The notes beneath the pieces were generated by a model. That model was not told the DNA's origin, searched no databases, and saw nothing but the letters and a program-made list of their open reading frames with translations. Both the position numbers and the translations under genes were made by a program. 64,000 nucleotides of DNA from Piscinibacter defluvii (lineage in GTDB: Bacteria > Pseudomonadota > Gammaproteobacteria > Burkholderiales > Burkholderiaceae_C): NCBI RefSeq assembly GCF_004011805.1, contig NZ_RCHJ01000003.1, positions 248,001 to 312,000 on the forward strand, given 5' to 3'. Position 1 is the first letter of the stretch, and the number at the start of each line of letters is the position of its first letter. This document shows positions 17,231 through 25,248 of the stretch, piece after piece.

Positions 17231-18606
17231 GCGGCCTCCTGCCGCGGCGGCGCGAAGCGCGCCAGCGCCTCGGCGGGCAGGTCGGCACGCAGCTCGGTGC
17301 GGCCGGGGCGCGACAGCACGCTGAAGCTGCCGCCGATGGTCTCGACCCGCTCGCGCAGGTTGCGCAGCCCGATGCCGCGCCGCGGATCGGCGCGGATCGC
17401 CGGCACGTCGAAGCCGACACCGTCGTCGACGATGGTCAGGCGCACGCCGCGCGGGTGGCGGATCAGCCGCACCTGCACCTGGCTCGCCTGCGCATGTTTG
17501 TGGATGTTGGTCAGCGACTCCTGGGTGACGCGGAACAGCACCGTGTTGACCTCCTCCGGCAGCTCGTCGGCCGGGCCGCGCACACGCAGCGAGAAACGCG
17601 CCCGGCCGAGGCGGTGGAACTCCTGGCCCAGGTCGTCGAGCGCGGCGGGCAGGCCCAGCACGTCGAGCTCGGCGGGGCGCAGCCGGTGCGAGATCACGCG
17701 CACCTCGTGCAGCGCGCCGGCCAGGCGCTGCAGGGCGCGCTGCAGGGCCGGGGGGGTGCGCTCGGGGCCGAGCTGCGCGGCGGCGCTCTCGAGAAGCAGC
17801 TTCACCGAGACCAGGTTCTGGCTGGTGCCGTCGTGCAGCTCGCGCGAGAGGTGGGCGCGCTCGTCCTCCTGCGACTTGACGACCTGGCGCGCCAGCAGGC
17901 GCAGCTTGGACTCGGCCACGCGTGCATCGCTCAGGTTCAGCGCCAGCCCGCTGGCGCCGATCAGCAGCACGCCGATCGCGGCGATGGCGGCGATCCAGCG
18001 CAGCGTGAGGTCCACGTTCTCGTCGACCTGGCGGTCGACCTCGGCCAGCGTGGAGGCGATGTCGTCCAGGTACAGCCCGGTGCCGACCACCCAGTTCCAG
18101 CGCTGCAGCGAGATCGCGTAGGCGAGCTTGGGCGTCTCGGCGGCGGTGGAGGGCTTGGGCCAGTGGTAGCGCACGAAGCCGCCACCCTCGTGGGCACGAG
18201 CGATCAGCTCGCGGATCACCGGCACGCCGCGGCTGTCCTTCAGGTCCCACAGGTCGCGCCCGGCGAGTTCGGGCTGGCGCGGGTGCAGCAGGTTCCGGCC
18301 GGAGGTGTCGAAGACGAAGAAGTAGCCGTCGATGCCGTAGTCCATCGCGGCCAGCAGGTGCAGCGCCTGGGTGCGGATGGCGTCGTCCTCGCGCCGCGTG
18401 TCGTACAGCGGGGCGAGGCTGCTGCGTGCCAGCGCCATCAGGTTCAGCAACTCGGTGCGCTTGGCCGCCATGTAGGTGGATTCGACCAGCGCGCGCTCGC
18501 GCTCGGAGAGTTCGCGCTGCTGCTGGCGCACCCCCCAGGCGATCAGCGCCAGCGAGACCAGCAGCGGCACCAGCGCCAGCAGCAGGAGCTTGGCGCGCAG
18601 CCGCAT
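17227..18606 (-). CDS. Cache-domain sensor histidine kinase (NarX/DegS-type core)
   Basis: 459-residue membrane kinase. TM1 is at about 7-27. A periplasmic single-Cache domain (about 30-200) includes DYGIDGYFFVFDTSGRNLLHP and the WVVGTGLY strand typical of Cache_2 small-ligand sensors. TM2 is at about 208-230, followed by a HisKA_3 dimerisation helix with the phosphoacceptor His in SRELHDGTSQNL and an ATPase domain with DDGVGFD and RGIGLRNLRERV. The start ATG at 18606 is the first that gives a membrane-signal N-terminus. Cache_2 sensors commonly read organic acids, which fits the adjacent keto-acid-type TRAP genes; the ligand is inferred. Confidence 0.9.
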   Translation of the reverse strand: MRLRAKLLLLALVPLLVSLALIAWGVRQQQRELSERERALVESTYMAAKRTELLNLMALARSSLAPLYDTRREDDAIRTQALHLLAAMDYGIDGYFFVFDTSGRNLLHPRQPELAGRDLWDLKDSRGVPVIRELIARAHEGGGFVRYHWPKPSTAAETPKLAYAISLQRWNWVVGTGLYLDDIASTLAEVDRQVDENVDLTLRWIAAIAAIGVLLIGASGLALNLSDARVAESKLRLLARQVVKSQEDERAHLSRELHDGTSQNLVSVKLLLESAAAQLGPERTPPALQRALQRLAGALHEVRVISHRLRPAELDVLGLPAALDDLGQEFHRLGRARFSLRVRGPADELPEEVNTVLFRVTQESLTNIHKHAQASQVQVRLIRHPRGVRLTIVDDGVGFDVPAIRADPRRGIGLRNLRERVETIGGSFSVLSRPGRTELRADLPAEALARFAPPRQEAA

Positions 18607-18637
18607 CGCGGAGCCCGGGTCGCGCCGGCGGCCGCGC

Positions 18638-18991
18638 TCAGCGCGCCGCGCTGGCGGCCTGGTACAGCTTGGTGGAACGCGCGCCGCTGCGGCAGAACGC
18701 CACCAGCGGCCGCGGCAGCGCGGCCAGCAGCTCGGCCATGCGCGCGATCTCCTGCGGCGACTGGAACGCCGGCTGCACCGGCAGCCAGGCGTACTCGAGC
18801 CCGGCGGCACGCGCGGCGGCCTCGATCTGCGCGCTCGTGGGCTGCTGCGGGCCTTCCTCGAAGTCGGGCCGGTTGTTGATGACGGCCTTGAAGCCGAGCG
18901 CGGCCAGCTCGGCCATCGCCTCGGGCGTCATCTGCGGTGCGACGCAGACCTCGGGCGTCAGTGCGCGCAGCAGTTGGCGGGTATCGACCAT
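18638..18991 (-). CDS. TIGR01244 (beta-lactamase hydrolase-like) phosphatase-fold protein
   Basis: 117-residue protein of the DUF442/Blh family, related to dual-specificity phosphatases. It has the signature Cys loop CRSGARS near residue 103 and the lead-in GFKAVINNRPDFEE near 33. In other bacteria this domain precedes a sulfur dioxygenase or sits in sulfide detoxification operons. Here it stands alone, 11 bp downstream of yqeY. The specific substrate is unknown. Confidence 0.82.
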   Translation of the reverse strand: MVDTRQLLRALTPEVCVAPQMTPEAMAELAALGFKAVINNRPDFEEGPQQPTSAQIEAAARAAGLEYAWLPVQPAFQSPQEIARMAELLAALPRPLVAFCRSGARSTKLYQAASAAR

Positions 18992-19002
18992 GGACAACTC
19001 CT

Positions 19003-19449
19003 TCAACGGGAAAGGGCCTGCTTGACCGCGGCCGAGGCCAGGGCCATGTCGGCCTTGCCGGCCAGCTTCGCCTTGACGGCGGCCATCACCTTGCCCATGT
19101 CGCCCGGGCCGGTGGCGCCGAGCTCGGCCACGATCGCGGCCACCGCCGCGGCGACCTCCTCGGCCGACAGGCGCTGCGGCAGGTAGCCCTCGAGCACCTT
19201 CAGTTCGGCGCTCTCCTTGTCGACCAGGTCGGTGCGGCCGGCGGCGGAGAACTGGGCGATCGAGTCCTTGCGCTGCTTGATCAGCTTGTCGACGATGCCG
19301 ACGATGGCAACGTCGTCGAGCTCGATACGCTCGTCGACCTCCTTCTGCTTCATCGCCGCCATCAGGCCGCGGATGGTCAGCAGGCGCGCCGCATCCTTGG
19401 CGCGCATCGCGGTCTTCATGTCTTCGGTGATCTGCTCTTTGAGGCTCAT
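19003..19449 (-). CDS. yqeY: GatB/YqeY domain protein
   Basis: 148-residue protein of the YqeY family, which shares the tRNA-interacting tail domain of GatB and is loosely linked to tRNA amidation. All-helical, with the motif KQKEVDERIELDD near 36 and GDMGKVMAAVKAKL near 118. The ATG at 19449 matches the family N-terminus MSLKEQI; the upstream ATG at 19500 would run into the hairpin after rpsU. Follows rpsU as in many proteobacteria, but the usual dnaG-rpoD continuation is absent. Confidence 0.93.
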   Translation of the reverse strand: MSLKEQITEDMKTAMRAKDAARLLTIRGLMAAMKQKEVDERIELDDVAIVGIVDKLIKQRKDSIAQFSAAGRTDLVDKESAELKVLEGYLPQRLSAEEVAAAVAAIVAELGATGPGDMGKVMAAVKAKLAGKADMALASAAVKQALSR

Positions 19450-19468
19450 CGGCATCTCCACAAACGAC

Positions 19469-19498
19469 GAAGCCCGCGCGGTGCTCCGTGCGGGCTTC
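19469..19498 (-). terminator. Attenuating hairpin between rpsU and yqeY
   Basis: A 9-bp perfect stem (GAAGCCCGC with GCGGGCTTC) and 12-base loop just after the rpsU stop, followed on the minus strand by only a broken U-run (GTCGTTTG). It probably reduces rather than ends read-through into yqeY. Confidence 0.5.
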
Positions 19499-19515
19499 AA
19501 CGATACGTCGCCGGC

Positions 19516-19728
19516 TCAGTACAGCTTCTTGGGCAACTGCATGCTGCGAACGCGCTTGAAATGGCGCTTGACGGCCGCGGCCTTCTTGCGCTTGCGCTCC
19601 GCCGTGGGCTTCTCGTAGAACTCGCGGGCACGCAGGTCGGTCAGCAGCCCGAGTTTCTCGATGGTGCGCTTGAAGCGGCGCAGTGCCACATCGAACGGCT
19701 CGTTTTCCTTGACGCGAATCGTAGTCAT
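19516..19728 (-). CDS. rpsU: 30S ribosomal protein bS21
   Basis: 70-residue small, very basic ribosomal protein, full family length ([20 protein letters not shown] at the N-terminus, Lys/Arg-rich C-terminal half with [12 protein letters not shown]). bS21 sits near the anti-Shine-Dalgarno end of 16S rRNA and assists initiation. No purine-rich ribosome site precedes the ATG; instead the leader reads CTCACCTTCTGTAC. A strong promoter lies about 110 bases upstream. Confidence 0.97.
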   Translation of the reverse strand: MTTIRVKENEPFDVALRRFKRTIEKLGLLTDLRAREFYEKPTAERKRKKAAAVKRHFKRVRSMQLPKKLY

Positions 19729-19847
19729 GTACAGAAGGTGAGGTTGAGATGCGCTCGGTGTTGCGACGGCCGAGGGTCAGGAGGGTCCGGAGTTCCTGGT
19801 CTCGGCGCTGTCGCAATCGCGGCGCGGGTTTGCCGGCAAAGACCGCG

Positions 19848-19875
19848 ATTATATGCCGGATCGCCGGCGCCGCAA
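19848..19875 (-). promoter_or_regulatory. rpsU: rpsU promoter (sigma-70 type)
   Basis: On the minus strand a perfect TATAAT (19853-19848) stands 16 bases after TTGCGG (19875-19870). The predicted start near 19841 gives rpsU a leader of about 110 nt. The region 19729-19882 otherwise holds no gene. Confidence 0.7.
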
Positions 19876-19882
19876 GCGCCGG

Positions 19883-21088
19883 TCAGTGGGCACTCTCGGC
19901 GGGGCGCTCGCCCAGCGCCCGCGCGCAGGCGGCGGCGCTCGCCCAGGCCCATTGGAAGTTGTAACCGCCGAGCCAGCCGGTCACGTCGACCACCTCGCCG
20001 ATGAAGTGCAGGCCGGGGACGCGCCTGCTCTCCAGCGTCTGCGAACTCAGCTCGCGCGTGTCGACGCCGCCCAGCGTCACCTCGGCCTTGCGGTAGCCCT
20101 CGTCGCCGTCGGGTTGCAGTTCCCAGTGCTGCAGGCGCCGGGCCAGCTCGCGCAGCTCCTGGTCGCGTGTCTCGGGCAGCGGGCGGCAGGCGAGCTCCGG
20201 CGTGGTGGCCAGCCAGGTCTCGGCCAGGCGGCGCGGCAGCAGCGCCGCCAGCTCGGTGCCGAGCTGGCGCTTCGAGCCCGCCTTGGCGTGCAGCAGGGTG
20301 GTGGCCAGATCCTGCCCCGGCGCCAGGTCGATGCGCAGGGCCTGGCCGGGGCGCCAGTAGCTCGAGGCCTGCAGCACCGCCGGGCCGCTCAAGCCGCGGT
20401 GGGTGAACAGCAGGTCTTCGCGGAAGCGAGCACGCGACTTGCCGGCGCCGGTTTCGATGTCGACCTCGAGCGACAGGCCCGACAGCGCCGCGAACGGGGC
20501 CCAGGCGGCCGAGTCGAAGGTCAGCGGCACGAGGCCGGGGCGTGTCTCGACGATCGTGTGGCCGAACTGCCGCGCCAGCCGGTAACCCCAGTCGCTGGCG
20601 CCGATCTTCGGGATCGAGAGCCCGCCGGTGGCGACCACCAGGCGGGCCGCCTGCACGGGGCCGCCGTCGGTGTCGAGTTCGAAGCCGCCGCCGGCACGCG
20701 GACGCACCGCGTGCACCGCGCAGGGCTGGCGCCGCACCACACCGCCGGCCTCGCATTCGCGCAGCAGCAGCGTGATGACGTCCTCGGCCGAACGATCGCA
20801 GAACAGCTGGCCGCGGTGCTTCTCGTGCCAGGGAACGGCGTGGCGCCGCAGCAGTTCGAGGAAGTCGGCCGGCGTGTAGCGCGCCAGCGCCGAGCGGCAG
20901 AAGTGCGGATTGGCGGAGAGGAAGTTCGCCGGGCCGGCGTCGCGGTTCGTGAAGTTGCAGCGCCCGCCGCCCGAGATGCGGATCTTCTCAGCCACCTTGG
21001 CCGAGTGGTCGAGCAGCAGCACCTTCGCGCCGAGCTGCCCGGCGATGCCGGCGCAGTGAAGGCCGGCGGCGCCGCCGCCGACGATCAC
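19883..21088 (-). CDS. BaiN/HI0933-family flavoprotein (NAD(P)/FAD-dependent oxidoreductase)
   Basis: 401-residue flavoprotein with an N-terminal FAD-binding GxGxxG fold (IVGGGAAGLHCAG), the family motif RISGGGRCNFTNR near 39 and the closing signature GWLGGYNFQWAWASA near 370. Cytoplasmic; physiological substrate unknown for most members. The GTG at 21088 starts right at the Rossmann strand, leaving no leader residues. An in-frame CTG at 21112 that overlaps the upstream stop (CTGA) would give MNPTPFDAVIVGGG, a more natural N-terminus, so the true start may be this rare codon. Confidence 0.85.
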   Translation of the reverse strand: MIVGGGAAGLHCAGIAGQLGAKVLLLDHSAKVAEKIRISGGGRCNFTNRDAGPANFLSANPHFCRSALARYTPADFLELLRRHAVPWHEKHRGQLFCDRSAEDVITLLLRECEAGGVVRRQPCAVHAVRPRAGGGFELDTDGGPVQAARLVVATGGLSIPKIGASDWGYRLARQFGHTIVETRPGLVPLTFDSAAWAPFAALSGLSLEVDIETGAGKSRARFREDLLFTHRGLSGPAVLQASSYWRPGQALRIDLAPGQDLATTLLHAKAGSKRQLGTELAALLPRRLAETWLATTPELACRPLPETRDQELRELARRLQHWELQPDGDEGYRKAEVTLGGVDTRELSSQTLESRRVPGLHFIGEVVDVTGWLGGYNFQWAWASAAACARALGERPAESAH

Positions 21089-21108
21089 TGCATCGAAGGG
21101 TGTCGGGT

Positions 21109-22260
21109 TCAGGGTTGGAATTTCCAGGCGCCGTTCTGGATCTTCACCATCACGTAGGCACGCTGGTCCAGGCCCAGATGGTCGTTGGGCGACATCGTGA
21201 AGATGCCGTGTGCCCCGGCCACGTCCTTGAGCTGCTCGAGCGCGTCGCGCAGCGCGACGCGGAACTCGGCCGTGCCGGGCTTGGCCTTCTTCAGCGCGTT
21301 GGGCACCGCGGCGGCCATCAGCAGGCCGGCATCCCAGGCATGCGCGCCGAAGGTCGAGACCGAGCCCTTGCCGTGCGCCGCCTCGTAGGCCGCCACGTAG
21401 GCCTGGGCCGACTTGCGCACCGGGTGGCTGGCCGGCAGCTGGTCGGCCACCAGCACCGGGCCGGCGGGCAGGAAGGTGTCGTCCACGTCCTTGCCGCCCA
21501 CGCGCAGGAAGTCGGCATTGGCGACGCCGTGCGTCTGGTAGTACTTGCCGGTGTAGCCGCGCTCCTTGAGCGTCTTCTGCGGCAGCGCGGCCGGCGTGCC
21601 GGAGCCGGCGATCAGCACCGCGTCGGGCTTGGCGCCCATGATCTTCAGCACCTGGCCGGTGACGGCCGTGTCGGTGCGGGCATAACGCTCGTTGGCGACG
21701 ATCTGCAGCCCCTTGAGCGCCGCCACCTTGCTGAACTCGCCGTACCAGCCCTCGCCGTAGGCGTCGGCGAAGCCGATGAAGCCGACCGTCTTGACGCCGT
21801 TGTTGGCCATGTGCCCGGCGATGGCCAGCGACATCATGATGTCGTTCTGCGGGGTCTTGAACACCCAGCGCTTCTTGGCGTCGACCGGCTCGACGATGCG
21901 CGCCGAGGCGGCCATGGAGATCATCGGCGTCTGGTTCTCGGCCACCACGTCGATCATCGCCAGCGAGTTGGGCGTGGTGGTCGAGCCGAGCACGATGTCG
22001 ACCTTGTCCTCGGTGATCAGCTTGCGCGTGTTGGCCACCGCCTTGGTGGTGTCGGAGCCGTCGTCGAGCACGATGTAGTTGACCTTCTGCCCGGCGATGG
22101 TCTTGGGCATCAGGTCGATCGTGTTCTTCTCGGGGATGCCCAGCGAGGCCGCCGGGCCGGTGGCCGAGACGGTGACGCCGACGGTGATGTCGGCCTGCGC
22201 GGCGCCGGTGGCACCGAGCAGCGCCAGCGCCAGCGGCACGAGCTTGCGGGTGAGGGTCAT
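21109..22260 (-). CDS. ABC transporter substrate-binding protein, Leu/Ile/Val-binding family
   Basis: 383-residue periplasmic protein with a Sec signal peptide (cleavage after about residue 23, AAQAD) and the two-lobed LIV-binding fold (ITVGVTVSATGPAASLGIP, VDIVLGSTTTPNS, AYGEGWYGEFSK). No permease or ATPase genes accompany it. It lies just downstream of the tetR gene of the paa cluster on the same strand. A sequence closely matching the paa operator overlaps its promoter (22299-22314). That suggests uptake of phenylacetate or a related aromatic acid rather than an amino acid; the ligand is inference. Confidence 0.88.
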   Translation of the reverse strand: MTLTRKLVPLALALLGATGAAQADITVGVTVSATGPAASLGIPEKNTIDLMPKTIAGQKVNYIVLDDGSDTTKAVANTRKLITEDKVDIVLGSTTTPNSLAMIDVVAENQTPMISMAASARIVEPVDAKKRWVFKTPQNDIMMSLAIAGHMANNGVKTVGFIGFADAYGEGWYGEFSKVAALKGLQIVANERYARTDTAVTGQVLKIMGAKPDAVLIAGSGTPAALPQKTLKERGYTGKYYQTHGVANADFLRVGGKDVDDTFLPAGPVLVADQLPASHPVRKSAQAYVAAYEAAHGKGSVSTFGAHAWDAGLLMAAAVPNALKKAKPGTAEFRVALRDALEQLKDVAGAHGIFTMSPNDHLGLDQRAYVMVKIQNGAWKFQP

Positions 22261-22298
22261 GGTCTTGTCTCCAGGGGCGTGAGGGGGGCGGGGAATTA

Positions 22299-22314
22299 TC
22301 GACTGCTCGGTCGA
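22299..22314. promoter_or_regulatory. Second TetR (PaaR-like) operator, upstream of the ABC binding-protein gene
   Basis: TCGACTGCTCGGTCGA. Its 12-base core GACTGCTCGGTC matches 10 of 12 positions of the operator between paaG and paaY (GACCGATCGGTC), and its outer arms TCGAC/GTCGA are perfectly inverted. It abuts a GATAAT -10 box on the minus strand (22300-22295), placing it to block the promoter of the gene starting at 22260. Confidence 0.6.
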
Positions 22315-22318
22315 CGAA

Positions 22319-22939
22319 TCAGTTGCGGGCTTCCACCGACGCCGGCGGCGTGACCGCGCCGAGCCCGCCGAGGAACAGGTCGGCGACGATCGGTGCCATG
22401 TCGTCGTGGCTGAGCGGTCCCTCGGGCTGCAGCCAGGTGAACATCCAGTTGATCATGCCGAACAGCAGCATGGTCAGCGGCTTGTCGAGCGCGGCGCGCG
22501 CCAGTTCCGGGCGCGCCTCGGCGATGGTCGCGGCGAAGGCGGCCACGACGGCGCGCTCCTTGTCGAGCACGCGGCGCCGGTCGCGCGGCTCGAGGAACTT
22601 GACGTCCTGCGTCAGCACGCCGTGGTCGTGGCGCGCCAGCGCGTACTCGTGCACGAAACGGCGGATCAGCTCGCGCAGCCGCGCCGGCGGCGCCAGGCGC
22701 AGCGCCTCGACCTCGGCCACCAGCGCCGCCAGCCGCGTGACATGGCCCTCGGCGATCTCGCGCAGCAGCTCGTACTTGTCGCTGACGTAGTGGTAGAGCA
22801 GCGGCTTGCTGATGCCGCACGCGCGCGCCAGGTCGCTCATCGAGGTGCCCGGGTAGCCCTGGGCCGAGAACAGCCGCGCCGCGGTGCGGACGATGGCCTC
22901 GCGGTTGACATCCCAGTCGGGCGACCTGGACCGTGCCAT
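22319..22939 (-). CDS. TetR-family regulator of phenylacetate catabolism (PaaR-like)
   Basis: 206-residue repressor with an N-terminal TetR helix-turn-helix (about 10-57, AARLFSAQGYPGTSMSDLA then GISKPLLYHYVSDK) and an all-helical ligand domain of the TetR_C_33 style. The ATG overlaps the paaE stop by one base (TGATG), so it is the last gene of the paa operon. Two palindromes of shared core, at 29164 and 22299, are its likely operators. Phenylacetyl-CoA is the usual inducer of such regulators; that is family knowledge, not shown here. Confidence 0.85.
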   Translation of the reverse strand: MARSRSPDWDVNREAIVRTAARLFSAQGYPGTSMSDLARACGISKPLLYHYVSDKYELLREIAEGHVTRLAALVAEVEALRLAPPARLRELIRRFVHEYALARHDHGVLTQDVKFLEPRDRRRVLDKERAVVAAFAATIAEARPELARAALDKPLTMLLFGMINWMFTWLQPEGPLSHDDMAPIVADLFLGGLGAVTPPASVEARN

Positions 22940-24003
22940 CAGCGTTGGTCGAGCGTGATGGTCACCTTCTGCGTCAGCGGGTGCGCCTGGCAGCACAGCA
23001 CGAAACCGGAGGCGACCTCGGCCTCGGTGAGCGCATGGTTGCGGTCCATGCGCACCTCGCCCTCCAGCACGCGGCCCTTGCAGGTGGAGCACACGCCGGC
23101 CTTGCAGGAGTAGGGCACGTCCAGCCCGGTGCGGCGCGCCGCATCGAGGATCGACGGGTCGCTGAGGCGGAACTCGACCGCACGCTCGAGGCCGTCCATC
23201 ACCAGCGTGACTTCGGCATGGTCGGCGTCGCGCTCCTCGACATGGTGCGCCGCCGCCGCGGTGACGTCGCCGAAGCGCTCGACGTGGATGTGCCCGCCGC
23301 CCACGCCGGCGCGCTCGAGCGCGGTGACCGCCGCGTCGATCATGCCGGCCGGCCCGCAGACGAAGGCCTCGTCGACCGACTCGGCCGGCACCAGCGTGCG
23401 CAGGAACTCGCCCAGGCGCTGCTCGTCGAGCCGGCCGTTGAACAGCGGCGCATCCTGCGCCTCGCGCGAGAACACGAAGTGCAGCGACAGGCGGTTCAGG
23501 TAGCGGTCCTTCAGCGCCGCGAGCTCCTCGCGCAGCATGGTGGAGGCGAGCTTGCGGTTGCCGTAGATCAGCGAGACGCGCGTGTGCGGCTCCCGCGCCA
23601 GCAGCGTCTTGATCAGCGAGAGCATCGGCGTGATGCCGCTGCCCGCGGCGATCATCAGCACGTGGCGCCGCGCCTGCGGCTCGATCGGCAGCGTGAAGCG
23701 GCCCTGCGGCGGCAGCACCTGCAGCGCATCGCCCGGCTTGAGCGCCTGCTCGGCCCAGCCCGAGAACTTGCCGCCCGGCAGCAGGCGCACGCCGATGCGC
23801 AGGTCGCCGTCGTCCACGCCGCTGCAGATCGAGTAGCTGCGGCGCACGTCCTCGCCGTCGATCTCGGTGCGCAGCGTCAGGTACTGGCCGTGCGTGAAGG
23901 CGAAGGTGTCGCGCAGCGTCTGCGGCACGTCGAAGCCGACCAGCAGCGCATCCGCGTCGCGCACGACGCTGGCGACGCTCAGGGGATGGAATTGCAGGCT
24001 CAT
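22939..24003 (-). CDS. paaE: Phenylacetyl-CoA epoxidase, reductase subunit
   Basis: 354-residue electron-transfer subunit that passes electrons from NADPH to the PaaABC epoxidase. N-terminal FAD-binding barrel with RRSYSIC near 54, NAD(P) domain with AAGSGITPMLSLI near 118 and CGPAGM near 222, and a C-terminal plant-type [2Fe-2S] ferredoxin with the Cys set CKAGVCSTC plus a distal Cys in VLCCQAHPL. Full length. In frame with paaABCD at 13 bp spacing. Confidence 0.96.
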   Translation of the reverse strand: MSLQFHPLSVASVVRDADALLVGFDVPQTLRDTFAFTHGQYLTLRTEIDGEDVRRSYSICSGVDDGDLRIGVRLLPGGKFSGWAEQALKPGDALQVLPPQGRFTLPIEPQARRHVLMIAAGSGITPMLSLIKTLLAREPHTRVSLIYGNRKLASTMLREELAALKDRYLNRLSLHFVFSREAQDAPLFNGRLDEQRLGEFLRTLVPAESVDEAFVCGPAGMIDAAVTALERAGVGGGHIHVERFGDVTAAAAHHVEERDADHAEVTLVMDGLERAVEFRLSDPSILDAARRTGLDVPYSCKAGVCSTCKGRVLEGEVRMDRNHALTEAEVASGFVLCCQAHPLTQKVTITLDQR

Positions 24004-24016
24004 GGTGTCGGTCCGC

Positions 24017-24502
24017 TCAGATCGGCTTGAAGAGTTCGAAGGGCTCGAGGCAGTCCAGGCAGCGGTACAGCGCCTTGCAGGCGGTGGCGCCGAAGGCCGA
24101 GAGCTGCTGCGTGTTCGTGCCGGCGCAGCGCGGGCACGCGATGCTGCGCGGGTGGAAGCGCAGCGGCTGCGCGTCGGCCGCCTGCAGGTGCGGCGGCGCG
24201 ATGCCGTAGGCGCGCAGCTTCTCGGCGGCGGCCGGGCTGATCCAGTCGGTGGTCCAGGGCGGGTCGAGCCGGTGCTGCACGGCGACCTCGCGCGCGCCGG
24301 CCTGGCGCAGCGCGTCGACCACGGCCTGCTCGATCACCTCGGTGGCGGGGCAGCCGGAGTAGGTGGGCGTCAGCGTGACGGCGACACGGTCGTCCGCATC
24401 GACGGCCACCGAGCGCACGATGCCGAGGTCGACCACCGAGAGCACCGGCACCTCGGGATCGAGCACCTCGGCCAGCGCGCCCCAGGCCGCCGCCTCGTTC
24501 AC
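24017..24502 (-). CDS. paaD: Phenylacetyl-CoA epoxidase assembly protein PaaD (DUF59)
   Basis: 161-residue member of the DUF59/SufT-like family needed for maturation of the epoxidase. N-terminal DUF59 domain with LDPEVPVLSVVDLGIV and TPTYSGCPATEV, and a C-terminal zinc ribbon (CPRCAG and CLDC). Start set at the GTG that overlaps the paaC stop (GTGA), giving MNEAAAWG; a second GTG lies one codon upstream. Confidence 0.94.
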   Translation of the reverse strand: MNEAAAWGALAEVLDPEVPVLSVVDLGIVRSVAVDADDRVAVTLTPTYSGCPATEVIEQAVVDALRQAGAREVAVQHRLDPPWTTDWISPAAAEKLRAYGIAPPHLQAADAQPLRFHPRSIACPRCAGTNTQQLSAFGATACKALYRCLDCLEPFELFKPI

Positions 24503-25248
24503 CACACCGCTCCGGGAAAGGCGCGCGGCAGCGCCTGCATGTGCGCCAGCAGGTAGCCCATGTGCTCGCTGTGTACGCCGCGCTTGCCGGTGGAGCGAAA
24601 CGGCGTGTCCGCCGGCAGCGCGAGCGTGGCCTCGGCGAGCACGGGATCGATCGAGGCGTGCCAGGCGGGCTGCAGCGTGCTCCAGGCCGGCCCCAGGCCG
24701 CTGGCCTGCGCGGCGCGGTCGATCTCGTCGTCGTCGAACCACTCGGCCGTGTAGGGCCACAGCTGCAGCAGCGCGGCCTGCAGGCGGCGCTGCGACTCCT
24801 CGGTGCCGTCGCCCAGCCGCACCACCCAGTCGGCACTGTGCTGCCAGTGGTAGCGCACCTCCTTCAGGCTCTTGGCGGCGATGGCGGCGAGCTGAGCGTT
24901 CGACGAGCCGGCCAGCGCGCTGCACAGCACCTTCATGAACGACGACCACAGGAAGCTGCGCAGCACCGTCACCGCGAAGTCGCCCACCGGCAGCTCGAGC
25001 ATGGTCGGGTTGCGGTAGTCGCGCTCGTCGCGCAGGAAGGCGAGCATGTCCTCGTCGCGGCCGCGGCCCTCGAGCAGGCCGGCCAGCGTCAGCAGCGCGC
25101 GCGCCTGGCCGATGTGGTCGAGCGCGACGTTGGTCAGCGCGATGTCCTCCTCGAGCACCGGCGCGTGGCCGCACCATTCGGCCAGGCGCTGCCCGTGGAT
25201 CAGGCAGGCGTCGGCCATGCGCAGGACGTAGAGCGTCGAGTTGTCCAT
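24499..25248 (-). CDS. paaC: Phenylacetyl-CoA epoxidase structural subunit PaaC
   Basis: 249-residue ferritin-like helical subunit that pairs with PaaA but lacks a working diiron site. Recognised by LYVLRMADACLIHGQRLAEW at the N-terminus and LDHIGQARALL. The ATG at 25248 overlaps the paaB stop by one base. Cytoplasmic complex PaaABCE converts phenylacetyl-CoA to the 1,2-epoxide. Confidence 0.95.
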   Translation of the reverse strand: MDNSTLYVLRMADACLIHGQRLAEWCGHAPVLEEDIALTNVALDHIGQARALLTLAGLLEGRGRDEDMLAFLRDERDYRNPTMLELPVGDFAVTVLRSFLWSSFMKVLCSALAGSSNAQLAAIAAKSLKEVRYHWQHSADWVVRLGDGTEESQRRLQAALLQLWPYTAEWFDDDEIDRAAQASGLGPAWSTLQPAWHASIDPVLAEATLALPADTPFRSTGKRGVHSEHMGYLLAHMQALPRAFPGAVW

